Shown here piece after piece: positions 7,149 to 14,974 of a DNA stretch of 17,851 nucleotides (positions within the stretch are counted from its first letter, which is position 1; each line of letters opens with the position of its first letter). The stretch is taken from NCBI GenBank assembly GCA_039812705.1, contig JBDIBA010000038.1, positions 1 to 17,851 on the forward strand, given 5' to 3'. The notes beneath the pieces were generated by a model. It was not told the origin of the DNA. It did not search any database and worked only from the letters and a program-made list of their open reading frames with translations. The stretch comes from JBDIBA01 sp039812705 (GTDB lineage Bacteria > Actinomycetota > Acidimicrobiia > Acidimicrobiales > JBBSGY01). The position numbers and the translations under genes are program-made.

Positions 7149-7569
7149 ACTTGCAATCGCGCTGATATTCGGTTGGCTCGGAATGGTGTTGGCGATTTCG
7201 TTCGTTGAAGCGCCGCTGAAGTTCCGCGCGCCCGACGTGACTTTGCGCATTGGTTTGGGCATTGGTCGCATTGTGTTTCGCGCGCTGAATGCCTTTGAGG
7301 TTGCGTTCTGCGTTGTTGTTGCGGTCGCGTTGTTTGCGGGTGATCCGTCGCGCTTGGGAGTGATTGGTTTTGTTGTTGCGGCCGTTGCGCTGGTGTTGCA
7401 ATTGCTGCTTATCCGTCCGCGCCTGACCAAGCGGTCTAACGCGGTGTTGGCGGGCGAGCAACCGACCAAGCGTTCGCACCTTCACCATGTGTATGTCGTG
7501 CTGGAAGTTGCCAAGGTTGTCGCGCTGATTGTTGCTGGTGTTGGGCTGTTTGCTGCGTTGCAGCCATGA
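7105..7569 (+). CDS. Four-helix membrane protein (DUF4149/TMEM205-like appearance)
   Basis: From ATG 7105 the 154-residue protein has membrane helices at about residues 12-36, 63-79, 85-103 and 129-151. A conserved-looking loop FVEAPLKFRAPDV (33-45) follows the first helix. The order of a hydrophobic helix, an (F/V)xAP motif, and then three helices resembles small DUF4149/TMEM205-type proteins; this is a weak, unsearched resemblance. The start is uncertain. ATG 7105 lies inside the cupin gene, while ATG 7141 overlaps the cupin stop (ATGATTGA) and is the better case for translational coupling. Both keep all helices. Confidence 0.6.
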   Translation: MRLTAAIRVAAAMIELAIALIFGWLGMVLAISFVEAPLKFRAPDVTLRIGLGIGRIVFRALNAFEVAFCVVVAVALFAGDPSRLGVIGFVVAAVALVLQLLLIRPRLTKRSNAVLAGEQPTKRSHLHHVYVVLEVAKVVALIVAGVGLFAALQP

Positions 7570-7599
7570 CTGTCACACCCCCTCCTTACACTTGTTGTT

Positions 7600-8823
7600 G
7601 TGGTTGCAGTTGGGGCCTCGAGCAGTAACGAATCGAGCAGTAACAAACTGAATAGCGCAACGGAGCTTTCGGGCTTTGACTTTGAAGAGCTGAAGTTTGC
7701 TCATGGGCAACTTGTCGCTCTTGAAAATGCTGCTCGCAGTCAATGTGTTCGTTTTGTTCACGAAATGATGGATCGTGATGAATGGCATCGAGACACTTGT
7801 GGTGGATTTGAACGCTGGTTGTGTCAGCAGTTTCAGTTCTCTAGAAAGCTCGCCCTTGAGATAGTCGCCGTTGCTGGGCGGTTTGCTGAATTGCCGTTAG
7901 TCATGAGGCGCTTTTCTAATGGTGCCTTGAGTTGGGACCAGACCGTTGCCATTTGTGAGTTCGCTAGTCCTGATGATGAAGAAGCTGTTGTTGCTTCAGC
8001 AGAAACAATGACCCTTGAAGAGTGTCGTGCAACTGCTCGCAGGCATCGGTTGAAGAAACCCGATGAGAAACCGTGGCTAAAACGAAAAGCCACCATGAGT
8101 TGGTCTCGGTCTGGTGACACTTTCAAGCTCTCAGCAAGCTTTGACGCAATCAGTGGAGCTGTGGTTGAGCGGGCTCTTAATCATGCAATGGATGTTCAAT
8201 ATGCAACATCTGCCAATCCAGAACTTCGCTATCCGCAAAGGCTTGCTCAAGCTGTTGTTGATGTCTGTTCAACAAACATCACCCATGGAATGGAAGCTCC
8301 TCGGCCAACGGTTGTTGTCCATGTTGATGCGGGTGTTTTAGCTGGTGTGGAAAACGGTGTTGCCGAAATTGAGAACGGTCCAAGTGTTGACCACATGGTT
8401 GCCCAAAGACTTGCCTGTGATGGCAAAGTCCAACTGGTCTTTGATGGAACAGATGGCAAGCCAGTTGGAATTGGAAGAACCTCACGACGAGTCCCTCACT
8501 GGTTAGCAAGGCAGCTGAATCACCGAGATGGCGGATGCAGATTCCCGGGATGTGGAAGCAATGTGTTCTTGCACTTTCACCACATTGATCAGTGGGTGAG
8601 GGACAAAGGCCATACAAATCTTGATCGAATGGTCACTCTCTGTGCTCGACATCACCACTTCATTCACGAATTCGATTGGAAGATAAGGGGAAGACCAGAT
8701 GACTTTGAGTTCATAGATCAAAACGACAACATCTATGAAGGACGAAGACCCGTCATGACTTCACACACGCAAGAGGTGTTCAACGAATTAGTTGGAGACC
8801 TGGTTGAGGCGCGGGCTAGTTGA
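7600..8823 (+). CDS. DUF222 + HNH endonuclease
   Basis: The 407-residue protein has a DUF222 region (about 25-230, LVALENAARSQCVRFVHEMM then LSWDQTVAICEFA). A C-terminal HNH nuclease follows at about 303-357. It has CRFPGC (Cys313, Cys318), HFHHIDQW (His327, His328), NLDRMVTLC with Cys348, and HHHFIH (His351-353, His356). This is the classic Cys-bound HNH fold of actinobacterial DUF222 proteins (the 13E12-type family). These are often multicopy and thought to be mobile, but their role is unclear. The GTG start at 7600 has no Shine-Dalgarno sequence and is uncertain. Sampled lines are 42-53% GC against about 60% in neighbours. The stop is 12 bases from the convergent che operon end. Confidence 0.85.
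   Translation: MVAVGASSSNESSSNKLNSATELSGFDFEELKFAHGQLVALENAARSQCVRFVHEMMDRDEWHRDTCGGFERWLCQQFQFSRKLALEIVAVAGRFAELPLVMRRFSNGALSWDQTVAICEFASPDDEEAVVASAETMTLEECRATARRHRLKKPDEKPWLKRKATMSWSRSGDTFKLSASFDAISGAVVERALNHAMDVQYATSANPELRYPQRLAQAVVDVCSTNITHGMEAPRPTVVVHVDAGVLAGVENGVAEIENGPSVDHMVAQRLACDGKVQLVFDGTDGKPVGIGRTSRRVPHWLARQLNHRDGGCRFPGCGSNVFLHFHHIDQWVRDKGHTNLDRMVTLCARHHHFIHEFDWKIRGRPDDFEFIDQNDNIYEGRRPVMTSHTQEVFNELVGDLVEARAS
7618..7644 (+). repeat. 12-bp direct repeat at the N-terminus of the DUF222/HNH gene
   Basis: TCGAGCAGTAAC occurs at 7618-7629 and again at 7633-7644, separated by GAA. It encodes a duplicated Ser-Ser-Asn unit (SSSNESSSN). It looks like a small tandem slippage in a non-conserved linker. 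Confidence 0.7.
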
Positions 8824-8835
8824 GGTGCCGCTAAA

Positions 8836-9324
8836 TCAATAAGCGACAGACAAAAAGCGCAAGACGCCCTTGCCGTAGCCGTCGACTTCAACTTCGAAGT
8901 CTGCGCGTTCGGCGTGGTTGGCGACAACTGCCTGCACTGTTTGGGCTGGGCGGCCACCTGGGTCGGTGACTTCGCCGAGTGAAACGTGGGGAGCGCCCTT
9001 GCCGTTGAACCAAGCGGAGGCAACATTGAGGACTTCGTGGAAGTTGTCGGCAAGCATTTCGGTCAGCTCGCCATCCTTCACGCAGTCATTTGCGACACCC
9101 TTAGGGATGAGGGCTAGTGCGGCTCCGGCAAATGCGGCAACTTCAATGTCTGACACAACGGCGGCGCCGACTGAGCCATCATCGCGCAGGTAGCTGGCGG
9201 TGATGGTCTTCGCGGCGGGGTCGATTGAGGCGGGATGCGTGGTACGAACAATCATGTCGCGGCCAAGCAATCCGTGGAGGACCTCGCGGATCTCGTCTGC
9301 TTCGGGAAGTGGCTGGTTGGGCAT
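8836..9324 (-). CDS. Divergent CheX-like chemotaxis phosphatase (probable)
   Basis: The 162-residue protein has the layout of a single-domain CheX/CheC protein. It has an N-terminal helix (EADEIREVLHGLLG, 8-21), a strand region ending DGSVGAAVVSDIEVAAFAGAAL, and then a helix LADNFHEVLNVASAWF (91-106). That helix contains Glu97-x-x-Asn100, the spacing used by CheX and CheC to dephosphorylate CheY-P. The surrounding sequence differs from the standard AVGEIANM signature, so the assignment is inference. It is the last gene of the che operon, 44 bases after the cheY gene at 9369-9734. That context supports a role in removing phosphate from one of the two CheY proteins. Confidence 0.6.
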   Translation of the reverse strand: MPNQPLPEADEIREVLHGLLGRDMIVRTTHPASIDPAAKTITASYLRDDGSVGAAVVSDIEVAAFAGAALALIPKGVANDCVKDGELTEMLADNFHEVLNVASAWFNGKGAPHVSLGEVTDPGGRPAQTVQAVVANHAERADFEVEVDGYGKGVLRFLSVAY

Positions 9325-9368
9325 TGTGTCTTAGCTACCTACGGATGTCTCAGCAACCTAAAGGTTGG

Positions 9369-9734
9369 TCAGCTGCCAACTGCAAGTGAGATGGCTTCTT
9401 GGAACGCTTGGGGAGTGAACGGCTTTGCGATCAAGAACTTAGCGCCGGCCTCTTCTGCAAGGGATCGCATATCTGCTGTGCTTTCAGAAGTTACAAATCC
9501 GAAGGTCACGTCGATGCCTTCGGCGGTGACGGCTTGGCAGAACTCCAATCCGTTCATCTCGGGCATGTTCCAGTCGCTCAAGATGAGGTCTGGCTTGTCG
9601 GCCTTCACCGAATCGAGACCTTGCTTGCCGTTCTCGGCTTCGCTGAAAGTTGCGTCGCTGAAGCCAGCGCTCTTGAGGTTGCGGATGACGATCATGCGCA
9701 TTGCTTTGCTGTCGTCGGCTACGAGGATCTTCAT
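9369..9734 (-). CDS. cheY: CheY-type single-domain response regulator
   Basis: The 121-residue receiver domain has no output domain. It carries the acidic pair Asp7-Asp8 (LVADDSKAMR), the phosphoacceptor Asp54 in LILSDWNMPEMNG, Thr82 in FVTSES and Lys104 in AKPFTP, so it should be phosphorylated by CheA. ATG 9734 has GGAG upstream. It lies between two CheX-type genes, 18 bases after cheX. The operon has another cheY (14093-14503). The two may divide the jobs of output and phosphate sink, which cannot be decided from sequence alone. Confidence 0.92.
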   Translation of the reverse strand: MKILVADDSKAMRMIVIRNLKSAGFSDATFSEAENGKQGLDSVKADKPDLILSDWNMPEMNGLEFCQAVTAEGIDVTFGFVTSESTADMRSLAEEAGAKFLIAKPFTPQAFQEAISLAVGS

Positions 9735-9752
9735 ATCAATGGCTCCAGAGTT

Positions 9753-10211
9753 CTAACTAGCAGCGGATGAGCGGGTGCTCACTTGTAAAAGCATTGGTTC
9801 GTTGCCGACTTTTGCGACAACGCTGTTTTCTGTCGTTGTTCCCGGGACGGTTGCAACGTGTTCGTCGCCTTCGGCCACCACAGGGATGGTCAACGTGTTC
9901 TCGCCTTCGGCGATGCCTTTCACGCCGCCGCCGATCATGTTTGCGATCTCGCCAACTGCGTCGTAGATCTCTTCATCGGTCAATTCGGCGGGTTCGAGGG
10001 CGAACATTGATGACGCAATGGTCTCGGAAAGTGCGCGAGAGCAGCGAATGCTCACCACGCCTTCCCAATCGCCTGTGATCTGCACGAAAGCGCTGACAAC
10101 TTTGCCCTCAAACTTTGTGTCTTCCGGCGCGGCTTGCTCAAAGAAGCCATCTGCGATGGATGTCCAGACACCTTCACCAATGGTGAACAGGTCTTCGTCG
10201 CTCAATAACAC
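9753..10211 (-). CDS. cheX: CheX-type CheY-phosphatase
   Basis: The 152-residue protein contains the defining signature DAVGEIANMIGGGVKG (84-99) with the catalytic Glu88-x-x-Asn91 pair of CheX. It also has an N-terminal helix (FTIGEGVWTSIADGFFEQ) and a GVVSIRC strand. CheX removes phosphate from CheY-P in the cytoplasm and takes the place of CheZ, which is absent here. It starts at GTG 10211, with GGAGAG about 6 bases upstream, 29 bases after the receptor gene. It is followed by cheY, so enzyme and substrate are co-transcribed. Confidence 0.85.
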   Translation of the reverse strand: MLLSDEDLFTIGEGVWTSIADGFFEQAAPEDTKFEGKVVSAFVQITGDWEGVVSIRCSRALSETIASSMFALEPAELTDEEIYDAVGEIANMIGGGVKGIAEGENTLTIPVVAEGDEHVATVPGTTTENSVVAKVGNEPMLLQVSTRSSAAS

Positions 10212-10240
10212 TCGAAACTCTCCAGTCGATGCCGAACGGC

Positions 10241-12136
10241 TTAGTACTTGAAGCCCGAAACGAGCTCGTCAATGCGTTGTGCCATGCGTGCCAGTTCGGT
10301 TGCAGACTCAAGCGTTTGATTTGCCCCGGACAACGTGGTCGAAGCGGAACCGGCAACGCTTGCAACGTTTTGTGCGATCTCGGTGGTTCCCATCGAGACT
10401 TCGTTGACGTTTCGGCCGATCTCGTTTGTGGTTGCGGCTTGCTGCTCAACAGCTGAAGCTACCGACACCTGCAAGCTTGAGATCTCGTTGATGATCATCG
10501 TGATCTGCTTGATGGCTTCGATTGCCGCTGCGGTGTCGGCCTGAATTGCTTCAACCTTCTGACTGATCTCTTCAGTTGCCTTGGCGGTGCCCTTTGCAAG
10601 GTCCTTGACCTCGCTAGCAACAACCGCGAAGCCCTTTCCGACTTCACCGGCACGAGCAGCTTCAATGGTCGCGTTCAATGCGAGGAGGTTGGTTTGCTCG
10701 GCAATCGAAGAAATGATTGCAAGGAAGCTGCCAATCTCAACCGAACTCTTGTTGAGGTTGTCAACCATGCGGCTTGCGTTATCAGCAGCCTGAACGCCTT
10801 GGTTTGCGGTTTCAGCAGCAGTTGCGGAGCTGCGCGAAATCTCGCTGATGCTTGCGGTCATTTCGTCGGTCGCAGCAGCAACGGTTGCAATAGATGCAGC
10901 GACTTCCTCAGCAGCAGCGGCTGCAACAGTTGATTGCGCAGAGGTTTCCTGCGCGGTGTTGCTCATCTCGGTGCTGACTTCGGCAACGGTGTCACTTGCC
11001 ATGGAAAGCGAGCTTGTCACTTCGGCAATTCCGGCAATGCTTCCACGCAGAGTGTCCAAGAGGTTGCGAAGACCTTGGGCAACTTGACCGACTGCGTCGT
11101 CGCCTTCAGTGAGCACTTCCTGGGTGAGGTCGCCGCCGACTGCAGCGCCAATGACCGCAAGAACTTCGTTTACACCGTCGGTCAAACGCTTGCGCGCAGC
11201 AACTTGTTCGGTGATGTCAGTTGCAAACTTGACGACCTTGAACGGCTTGCCGTTGTTGTCAAGAATCGGGTTGTAAGAAGCCTGAATCCAAACCTCGCGA
11301 CCGCCTTTACCAATGCGCCTGAATTCGCCGGCTTGGTAGTCGCCGCGGCGCAGTGCCGACCAGAAGTTTGCGTACTCGACGGAGTTTGCTTCCGCAGGAT
11401 CGGCAAACATGGAGTGGTGCTTGCCCTTGATTTCGTTGAGCGTGTAGCCAAGAGCATTCAAGAAGTTGTCGTTGGCAGTAACGATGGTGCCGTCAAGATT
11501 GAACTCAATAACGGCTTGTGACTTGCTGATGGCTTCTAGCTGACCGCGGAAGTCAGCATCGTTCATCTTGCGTTCTGTGACGTCAGTTGCGTACTTGACG
11601 ACTTTGAAGGGCTTGCCGTCGGTGTCAAGAATCGGGTTGTAAGAAGCCTGAATCCAAACTTCGCGACCGTTCTTGCCCAGGCGCTTGTATTCACCGGCTT
11701 GGTACTCGCCGCGGTTAAGCGCCGCCCAGAAGTTGGCGTATGCGACAGATCCAGCTTCTTCAGCCTCTACGAACATGCGGTGGTGTTGACCCTTGATCTC
11801 GTCGAGGGTGTAACCAAGCGCGTTCAAGAAATTGGTGTTGGCAGTGATGATTGTGCCGTCAAGGCCAAACTCGATGACTGCCTGAGACTTGCTGATCGCG
11901 GCGACTTGACCGCGGTAATCAGCCAGCTCCAGCTCAAGTGCACCCTTGTCCATTTCGGAAACCTGCTGTTTTCCCGGGCTCAAGCGTGGCCGTTGTTGCG
12001 CCTCAGTAAGTGACATTCGTCCTCCGTCGATATCAGCAGCCAACAAAGAATGCTGCTCCGCTTCCTTCGGCATGTTTTCGTTGTTCTGAAGCTCGAAATC
12101 TGACCGATATGGGTTTTCTTCATTGATGCCGCTCAT
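10241..12136 (-). CDS. Soluble methyl-accepting chemotaxis protein with two PAS domains
   Basis: The 631-residue receptor has no membrane helix. After a polar N-terminus (1-70) it has two related PAS domains (about 74-189 and 196-311), a HAMP-like segment (about 318-370, with GDLT) and a long signalling coiled coil. The conserved tip is at 478-500 (EQTNLLALNATIEAARAGE), where CheW and CheA bind. PAS pairs of this kind in cytoplasmic receptors (Aer/BdlA-like) sense redox or internal metabolic state; the ligand here is unknown. The C-terminus ends DELVSGFKY, without an NWETF-type tail for docking CheR. Its start overlaps the cheR stop by 4 bp. Confidence 0.93.
   Translation of the reverse strand: MSGINEENPYRSDFELQNNENMPKEAEQHSLLAADIDGGRMSLTEAQQRPRLSPGKQQVSEMDKGALELELADYRGQVAAISKSQAVIEFGLDGTIITANTNFLNALGYTLDEIKGQHHRMFVEAEEAGSVAYANFWAALNRGEYQAGEYKRLGKNGREVWIQASYNPILDTDGKPFKVVKYATDVTERKMNDADFRGQLEAISKSQAVIEFNLDGTIVTANDNFLNALGYTLNEIKGKHHSMFADPAEANSVEYANFWSALRRGDYQAGEFRRIGKGGREVWIQASYNPILDNNGKPFKVVKFATDITEQVAARKRLTDGVNEVLAVIGAAVGGDLTQEVLTEGDDAVGQVAQGLRNLLDTLRGSIAGIAEVTSSLSMASDTVAEVSTEMSNTAQETSAQSTVAAAAAEEVAASIATVAAATDEMTASISEISRSSATAAETANQGVQAADNASRMVDNLNKSSVEIGSFLAIISSIAEQTNLLALNATIEAARAGEVGKGFAVVASEVKDLAKGTAKATEEISQKVEAIQADTAAAIEAIKQITMIINEISSLQVSVASAVEQQAATTNEIGRNVNEVSMGTTEIAQNVASVAGSASTTLSGANQTLESATELARMAQRIDELVSGFKY
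11204..11917 (-). repeat. Duplicated PAS-coding unit within the receptor gene
   Basis: The two PAS-coding halves, 11570-11917 and 11204-11551, are direct repeats with a period of 366 bp. They include a 36-base stretch that is identical in both copies (11258-11293 and 11624-11659). This supports internal duplication followed by limited divergence or gene conversion. Confidence 0.8.
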
Positions 12137-12957
12137 GATTGCTTGAGCGTGAAATAGACGGTGCGGCCGCTGGTGATCCGCTCAAAATCTGGGTCGATGT
12201 TTTGGGTGGTTTCGGCGCCACCGAGCATCAAGACGCCGTCTCTGCGCAGTCTCGTTTTCAAAGTACGAAGGACCTGCTGTTTTGTAGGCACATCGAAATA
12301 GATCAAGACGTTGCGCAAGAAGGCAATGTCGATTTGCGGGGTTGGTGGCCACACGCCAAGCAGGTTTCCCTTGGCAAACGTGATCATCGATTTGAGCTCG
12401 TCCTTGACGAACCAGTTGGCGCCTTCGCGACGAAAGTACTTCACTAAGAGTGGTGCTTGGAGTCCGCGGTTGACTTCGAGCGTGCTGTAACGGCCTTCCT
12501 TGCAGCGATCGACCATTGACTGAGAAATGTCAAAGCCCAACATGTTGAGCTTCCAAGTGGCCAGCTGAGGAAAGTGCTCTTTCAACAAGATTGCCGTGCT
12601 GTACGGCTCTTGACCGCTGGAACATGCGCCAAACCAGATTGTCAGCGTGCGCTCTGCAGCACGGTTGGCCATTGCACGCGGAATGATGTCGGTGCGCAAA
12701 GTCTCGAATGGGTGAATGTCGCGAAAGAACGAAGTCTCGTTCGTCGTCAACGCGTCAAGGCACGCGCGTTTTAGTTGGGGCGACTGTTCAACTCGCAGCT
12801 TCGTAACAAGTTCGCCGATGTCGGTGAATTGAAACTGGCGGACAAGGGGGTTGAGGCGGCTTTCGACCAGATACTCCTTGCCGGGCTCAAGTGTGATGGA
12901 TGCTTCTTTGCGCGCAAAGTCAACGATTGTCTTGAAGTCGGCTTCATTGATCGGCAT
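12133..12957 (-). CDS. cheR: CheR chemotaxis methyltransferase
   Basis: The 274-residue protein has the CheR N-terminal helical domain (about 1-80), then TTNETSFFRD, the SAM-binding GACSSGQEPYS, an acidic LGFDIS segment, and RNVLIYFD. All are standard for an S-adenosylmethionine-dependent methyltransferase that methylates glutamates of the receptor. It starts at ATG 12957, which shares one base with the cheB stop, and its stop overlaps the receptor start by 4 bp. Receptor, CheR and CheB would therefore be produced together. Confidence 0.95.
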   Translation of the reverse strand: MPINEADFKTIVDFARKEASITLEPGKEYLVESRLNPLVRQFQFTDIGELVTKLRVEQSPQLKRACLDALTTNETSFFRDIHPFETLRTDIIPRAMANRAAERTLTIWFGACSSGQEPYSTAILLKEHFPQLATWKLNMLGFDISQSMVDRCKEGRYSTLEVNRGLQAPLLVKYFRREGANWFVKDELKSMITFAKGNLLGVWPPTPQIDIAFLRNVLIYFDVPTKQQVLRTLKTRLRRDGVLMLGGAETTQNIDPDFERITSGRTVYFTLKQS

Positions 12958-14093
12958 TACTGGTTCACCTTCGTGCGTGATGCACTGACGCTGCCGGTCA
13001 GTGTGGAAAGTCGTCCGCCGATTTGTTCGATCGGCAGAATTTCGTCAGCCAAGTTTGCCGATGCAACAGCGCCGGGCATACCCCAAACAACCGAGGTTTC
13101 TTTGTCTTGGGCAATCGTGTATCCGCCGTTGTTGCGAAGGACGTCGGTTCCCAACAGGCCGTCTTGACCCATGCCTGTCAGCACAACGCCAATCACCTTG
13201 TTTTTGAACAGGTTTGATGCGGATCGAAAGAGAACATCAACCGCCGGGCGGCAGGAGTTCTCCTTGTCGTGCTGATTGAGACTGACGACACTTCGGCTGC
13301 CGAGGCGCCGGAGCTCCATGTGAAAGTCGCCGGGGGCAATGATTGCCTTGCCAGGCTCAAGCGTCATGCCCGGTGCGCCTTCGACGACATCAATCTCGCT
13401 CTCTTGGTTGAGTCGTTCAGCAAGCAAGCGTGTGAATACCGGCGGCATGTGCTGCACAATGCAGATCGGCACGGCAAAGTGTTTCGGAATAGTCGGCATC
13501 AGCTTGGCCAGCGCGTCGGGACCACCGGTGGAGACGCCAATTACTACGGCTTGGACTTCTGTTGGTGTGATCGTTGGTCGTTGTGCGCCCGCAAATTGGG
13601 TTCCAATAGCGGCTTTCTGCACGCCCATCCCGGCTAGTTGTGCGATCTGAGAGCTGGCTTTGCCCATTCCCGAACGCTCAACAGAGCTGTTGCAACCAAG
13701 GGCAATGACCTTTGGAACAAGTTCCTCACGCAGAACGTTGACGCTTTCTTGTACCGATCCAACGTTGGCTGGCTTGGTGACGTAGTCGGCTGCTCCGATT
13801 GTCAATGCTTCAACGGTGACCTTGGCGCCGTGTTGCGTAAGGGTCGAAAACATCACGACGGCGATTTTTGGAAAACGCTTGCGAAGGATCTTGAGTGCCT
13901 CAAGCCCGTTCATTTCGGGCATTTCGATGTCAAGTGTGATGACGTCGGGCTCCAGCTTTTCGGCTTGGTCAATTGCCAGCTTGCCGTTAGACGCAGACCC
14001 GACGATCTCGATGTCTTCGTTCTCCTGAAGAGCAGTTGTCACCAATCGTCGAACGACGATCGAGTCGTCGACAACAAGCACTTTGACCGGCAT
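12957..14093 (-). CDS. cheB: CheB chemotaxis methylesterase/response regulator
   Basis: The 378-residue protein has an N-terminal receiver with Asp9-Asp10, phosphoacceptor Asp55 (ITLDIEMPEMNG) and Lys107. A linker of about 60 residues (about 118-177) follows. The C-terminal esterase has the catalytic triad Ser188 (GVSTGGPDAL), His215 (VQHMPP) and Asp311 (GMGQDG). It removes methyl groups from the receptor, and is activated when CheA phosphorylates Asp55. It starts at ATG 14093, one base into the cheY stop. Confidence 0.96.
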   Translation of the reverse strand: MPVKVLVVDDSIVVRRLVTTALQENEDIEIVGSASNGKLAIDQAEKLEPDVITLDIEMPEMNGLEALKILRKRFPKIAVVMFSTLTQHGAKVTVEALTIGAADYVTKPANVGSVQESVNVLREELVPKVIALGCNSSVERSGMGKASSQIAQLAGMGVQKAAIGTQFAGAQRPTITPTEVQAVVIGVSTGGPDALAKLMPTIPKHFAVPICIVQHMPPVFTRLLAERLNQESEIDVVEGAPGMTLEPGKAIIAPGDFHMELRRLGSRSVVSLNQHDKENSCRPAVDVLFRSASNLFKNKVIGVVLTGMGQDGLLGTDVLRNNGGYTIAQDKETSVVWGMPGAVASANLADEILPIEQIGGRLSTLTGSVSASRTKVNQ

Positions 14094-14503
14094 TAGCTGC
14101 CGCCTGGCAGCAAGCCCAGCAGTTCAAGCTTTTCGACGATGACTTCTTTGGTGAACGGCTTCATTACGTATTCGTTGGCACCGGCCGCAAGTGCCCGCAC
14201 GATCTTTTCGTACTCGGACTCTGTTGTGACCATCATGATTGTCATGTCGCGCATGTCCTCTTGAGCGCGAATGCTGCGGACCATTTCCAGGCCGTTCATC
14301 TCGGGCATGTTCCAGTCGGCAAGTACAAGGTCAACGCGACCGTGCTCGTTGAGCGCGTCTAGGCCCTTTTGTCCGTCTTCTGCCTCGTAGATGTTCTCAA
14401 AACCGATTTCGGCCAAGAGTCGCTTGAGGATTGAACGGATTGCGCGTGCGTCGTCGACAACAAGGGCGCTCATGTTCTGTCGGTTGGAAACCGTTTCGCT
14501 CAT
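14093..14503 (-). CDS. cheY: CheY-type response regulator
   Basis: The 136-residue single receiver domain has Asp17-Asp18 (LVVDDARAIR), phosphoacceptor Asp63 (LVLADWNMPEMNG), Thr93 (MVTTES) and Lys115 (VMKPFT). The start at ATG 14503 is chosen. A TTG further up would extend into the cheW end with an atypical sequence, and ATG 14473 would trim ten residues. It sits between cheW and cheB and is the upstream one of two cheY genes in the operon. No DNA-binding or enzymatic output domain is present. Confidence 0.93.
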   Translation of the reverse strand: MSETVSNRQNMSALVVDDARAIRSILKRLLAEIGFENIYEAEDGQKGLDALNEHGRVDLVLADWNMPEMNGLEMVRSIRAQEDMRDMTIMMVTTESEYEKIVRALAAGANEYVMKPFTKEVIVEKLELLGLLPGGS

Positions 14504-14516
14504 CTGTGGTCTTTCG

Positions 14517-14972
14517 TTAGGAGGCTTCAGCAACGGTCAGGTTGCAGGCGGTGTCTGGGTTGATGACTACAAGCAGCTGGTTTGGCAATTTGTAAGTGCC
14601 GCTCACAAGGTCGCGGATTCCAGCTGGCACGGTCGGGGGAGTCGGGTCGAACATTGTCGAGTCGACTTCGACCATGTCTCCAATGCGGTCGACCAGCAAT
14701 GAAATGGTGTCGGTGGAGCTACGCACGATGAGGTTGATCGGGCGATCATCTGTGCTGCGCGGCTTGAGGCCCATGCGCGCACGAAGATCAATGGCCATCA
14801 CGATCTGACCGCGCAGGTTCAGCAGCCCAGCGACTTCCTTTGGCGCTAGCGGAACTGTCATCATTTCGCGGAAGCGGACAATCTCTTGAAGCCCGACAAT
14901 CGGAATGCCGTAGAGCGCGTCGTCTAAATAGAACGTGCAGTACTGAATGGTTTGGGGTGAATCGGCGGTCAT
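14517..14972 (-). CDS. cheW: CheW coupling protein
   Basis: The 151-residue protein shows the CheW fold in order: QYCTFYLDDALYGIPI (10-25), EVAGLLNLRGQIVMAIDLR (46-64), an NLIVRSSTDTISLLVDRIGDMVEV segment, and a final PNQLLVVINPD. It links the receptor to CheA in the signalling array. ATG 14972 has AGGGG about 8 bases upstream and lies 2 bases after the cheA stop. No second standalone cheW is present, but CheA itself carries two CheW-like domains. Confidence 0.95.
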   Translation of the reverse strand: MTADSPQTIQYCTFYLDDALYGIPIVGLQEIVRFREMMTVPLAPKEVAGLLNLRGQIVMAIDLRARMGLKPRSTDDRPINLIVRSSTDTISLLVDRIGDMVEVDSTMFDPTPPTVPAGIRDLVSGTYKLPNQLLVVINPDTACNLTVAEAS

Positions 14973-14974
14973 TG

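Noticed and set aside
6687..7469. Minus-strand extension of the HEAT-repeat frame to 627 residues
   Set aside because: The added part is the antisense of the cupin and membrane-protein genes. It has a Thr/Asn/Arg-rich, low-complexity sequence with no family likeness.
7570..7660. CRISPR or mobile-element end repeat before the HNH gene
   Set aside because: There are only two 12-bp units, and they encode a Ser/Asn linker. No spacers, terminal inverted repeats or target duplication are visible.
10934..11521. Plus-strand 195-codon frame opposite the receptor gene
   Set aside because: It is antisense to the highly constrained receptor coding sequence and lacks a ribosome binding site or domain.
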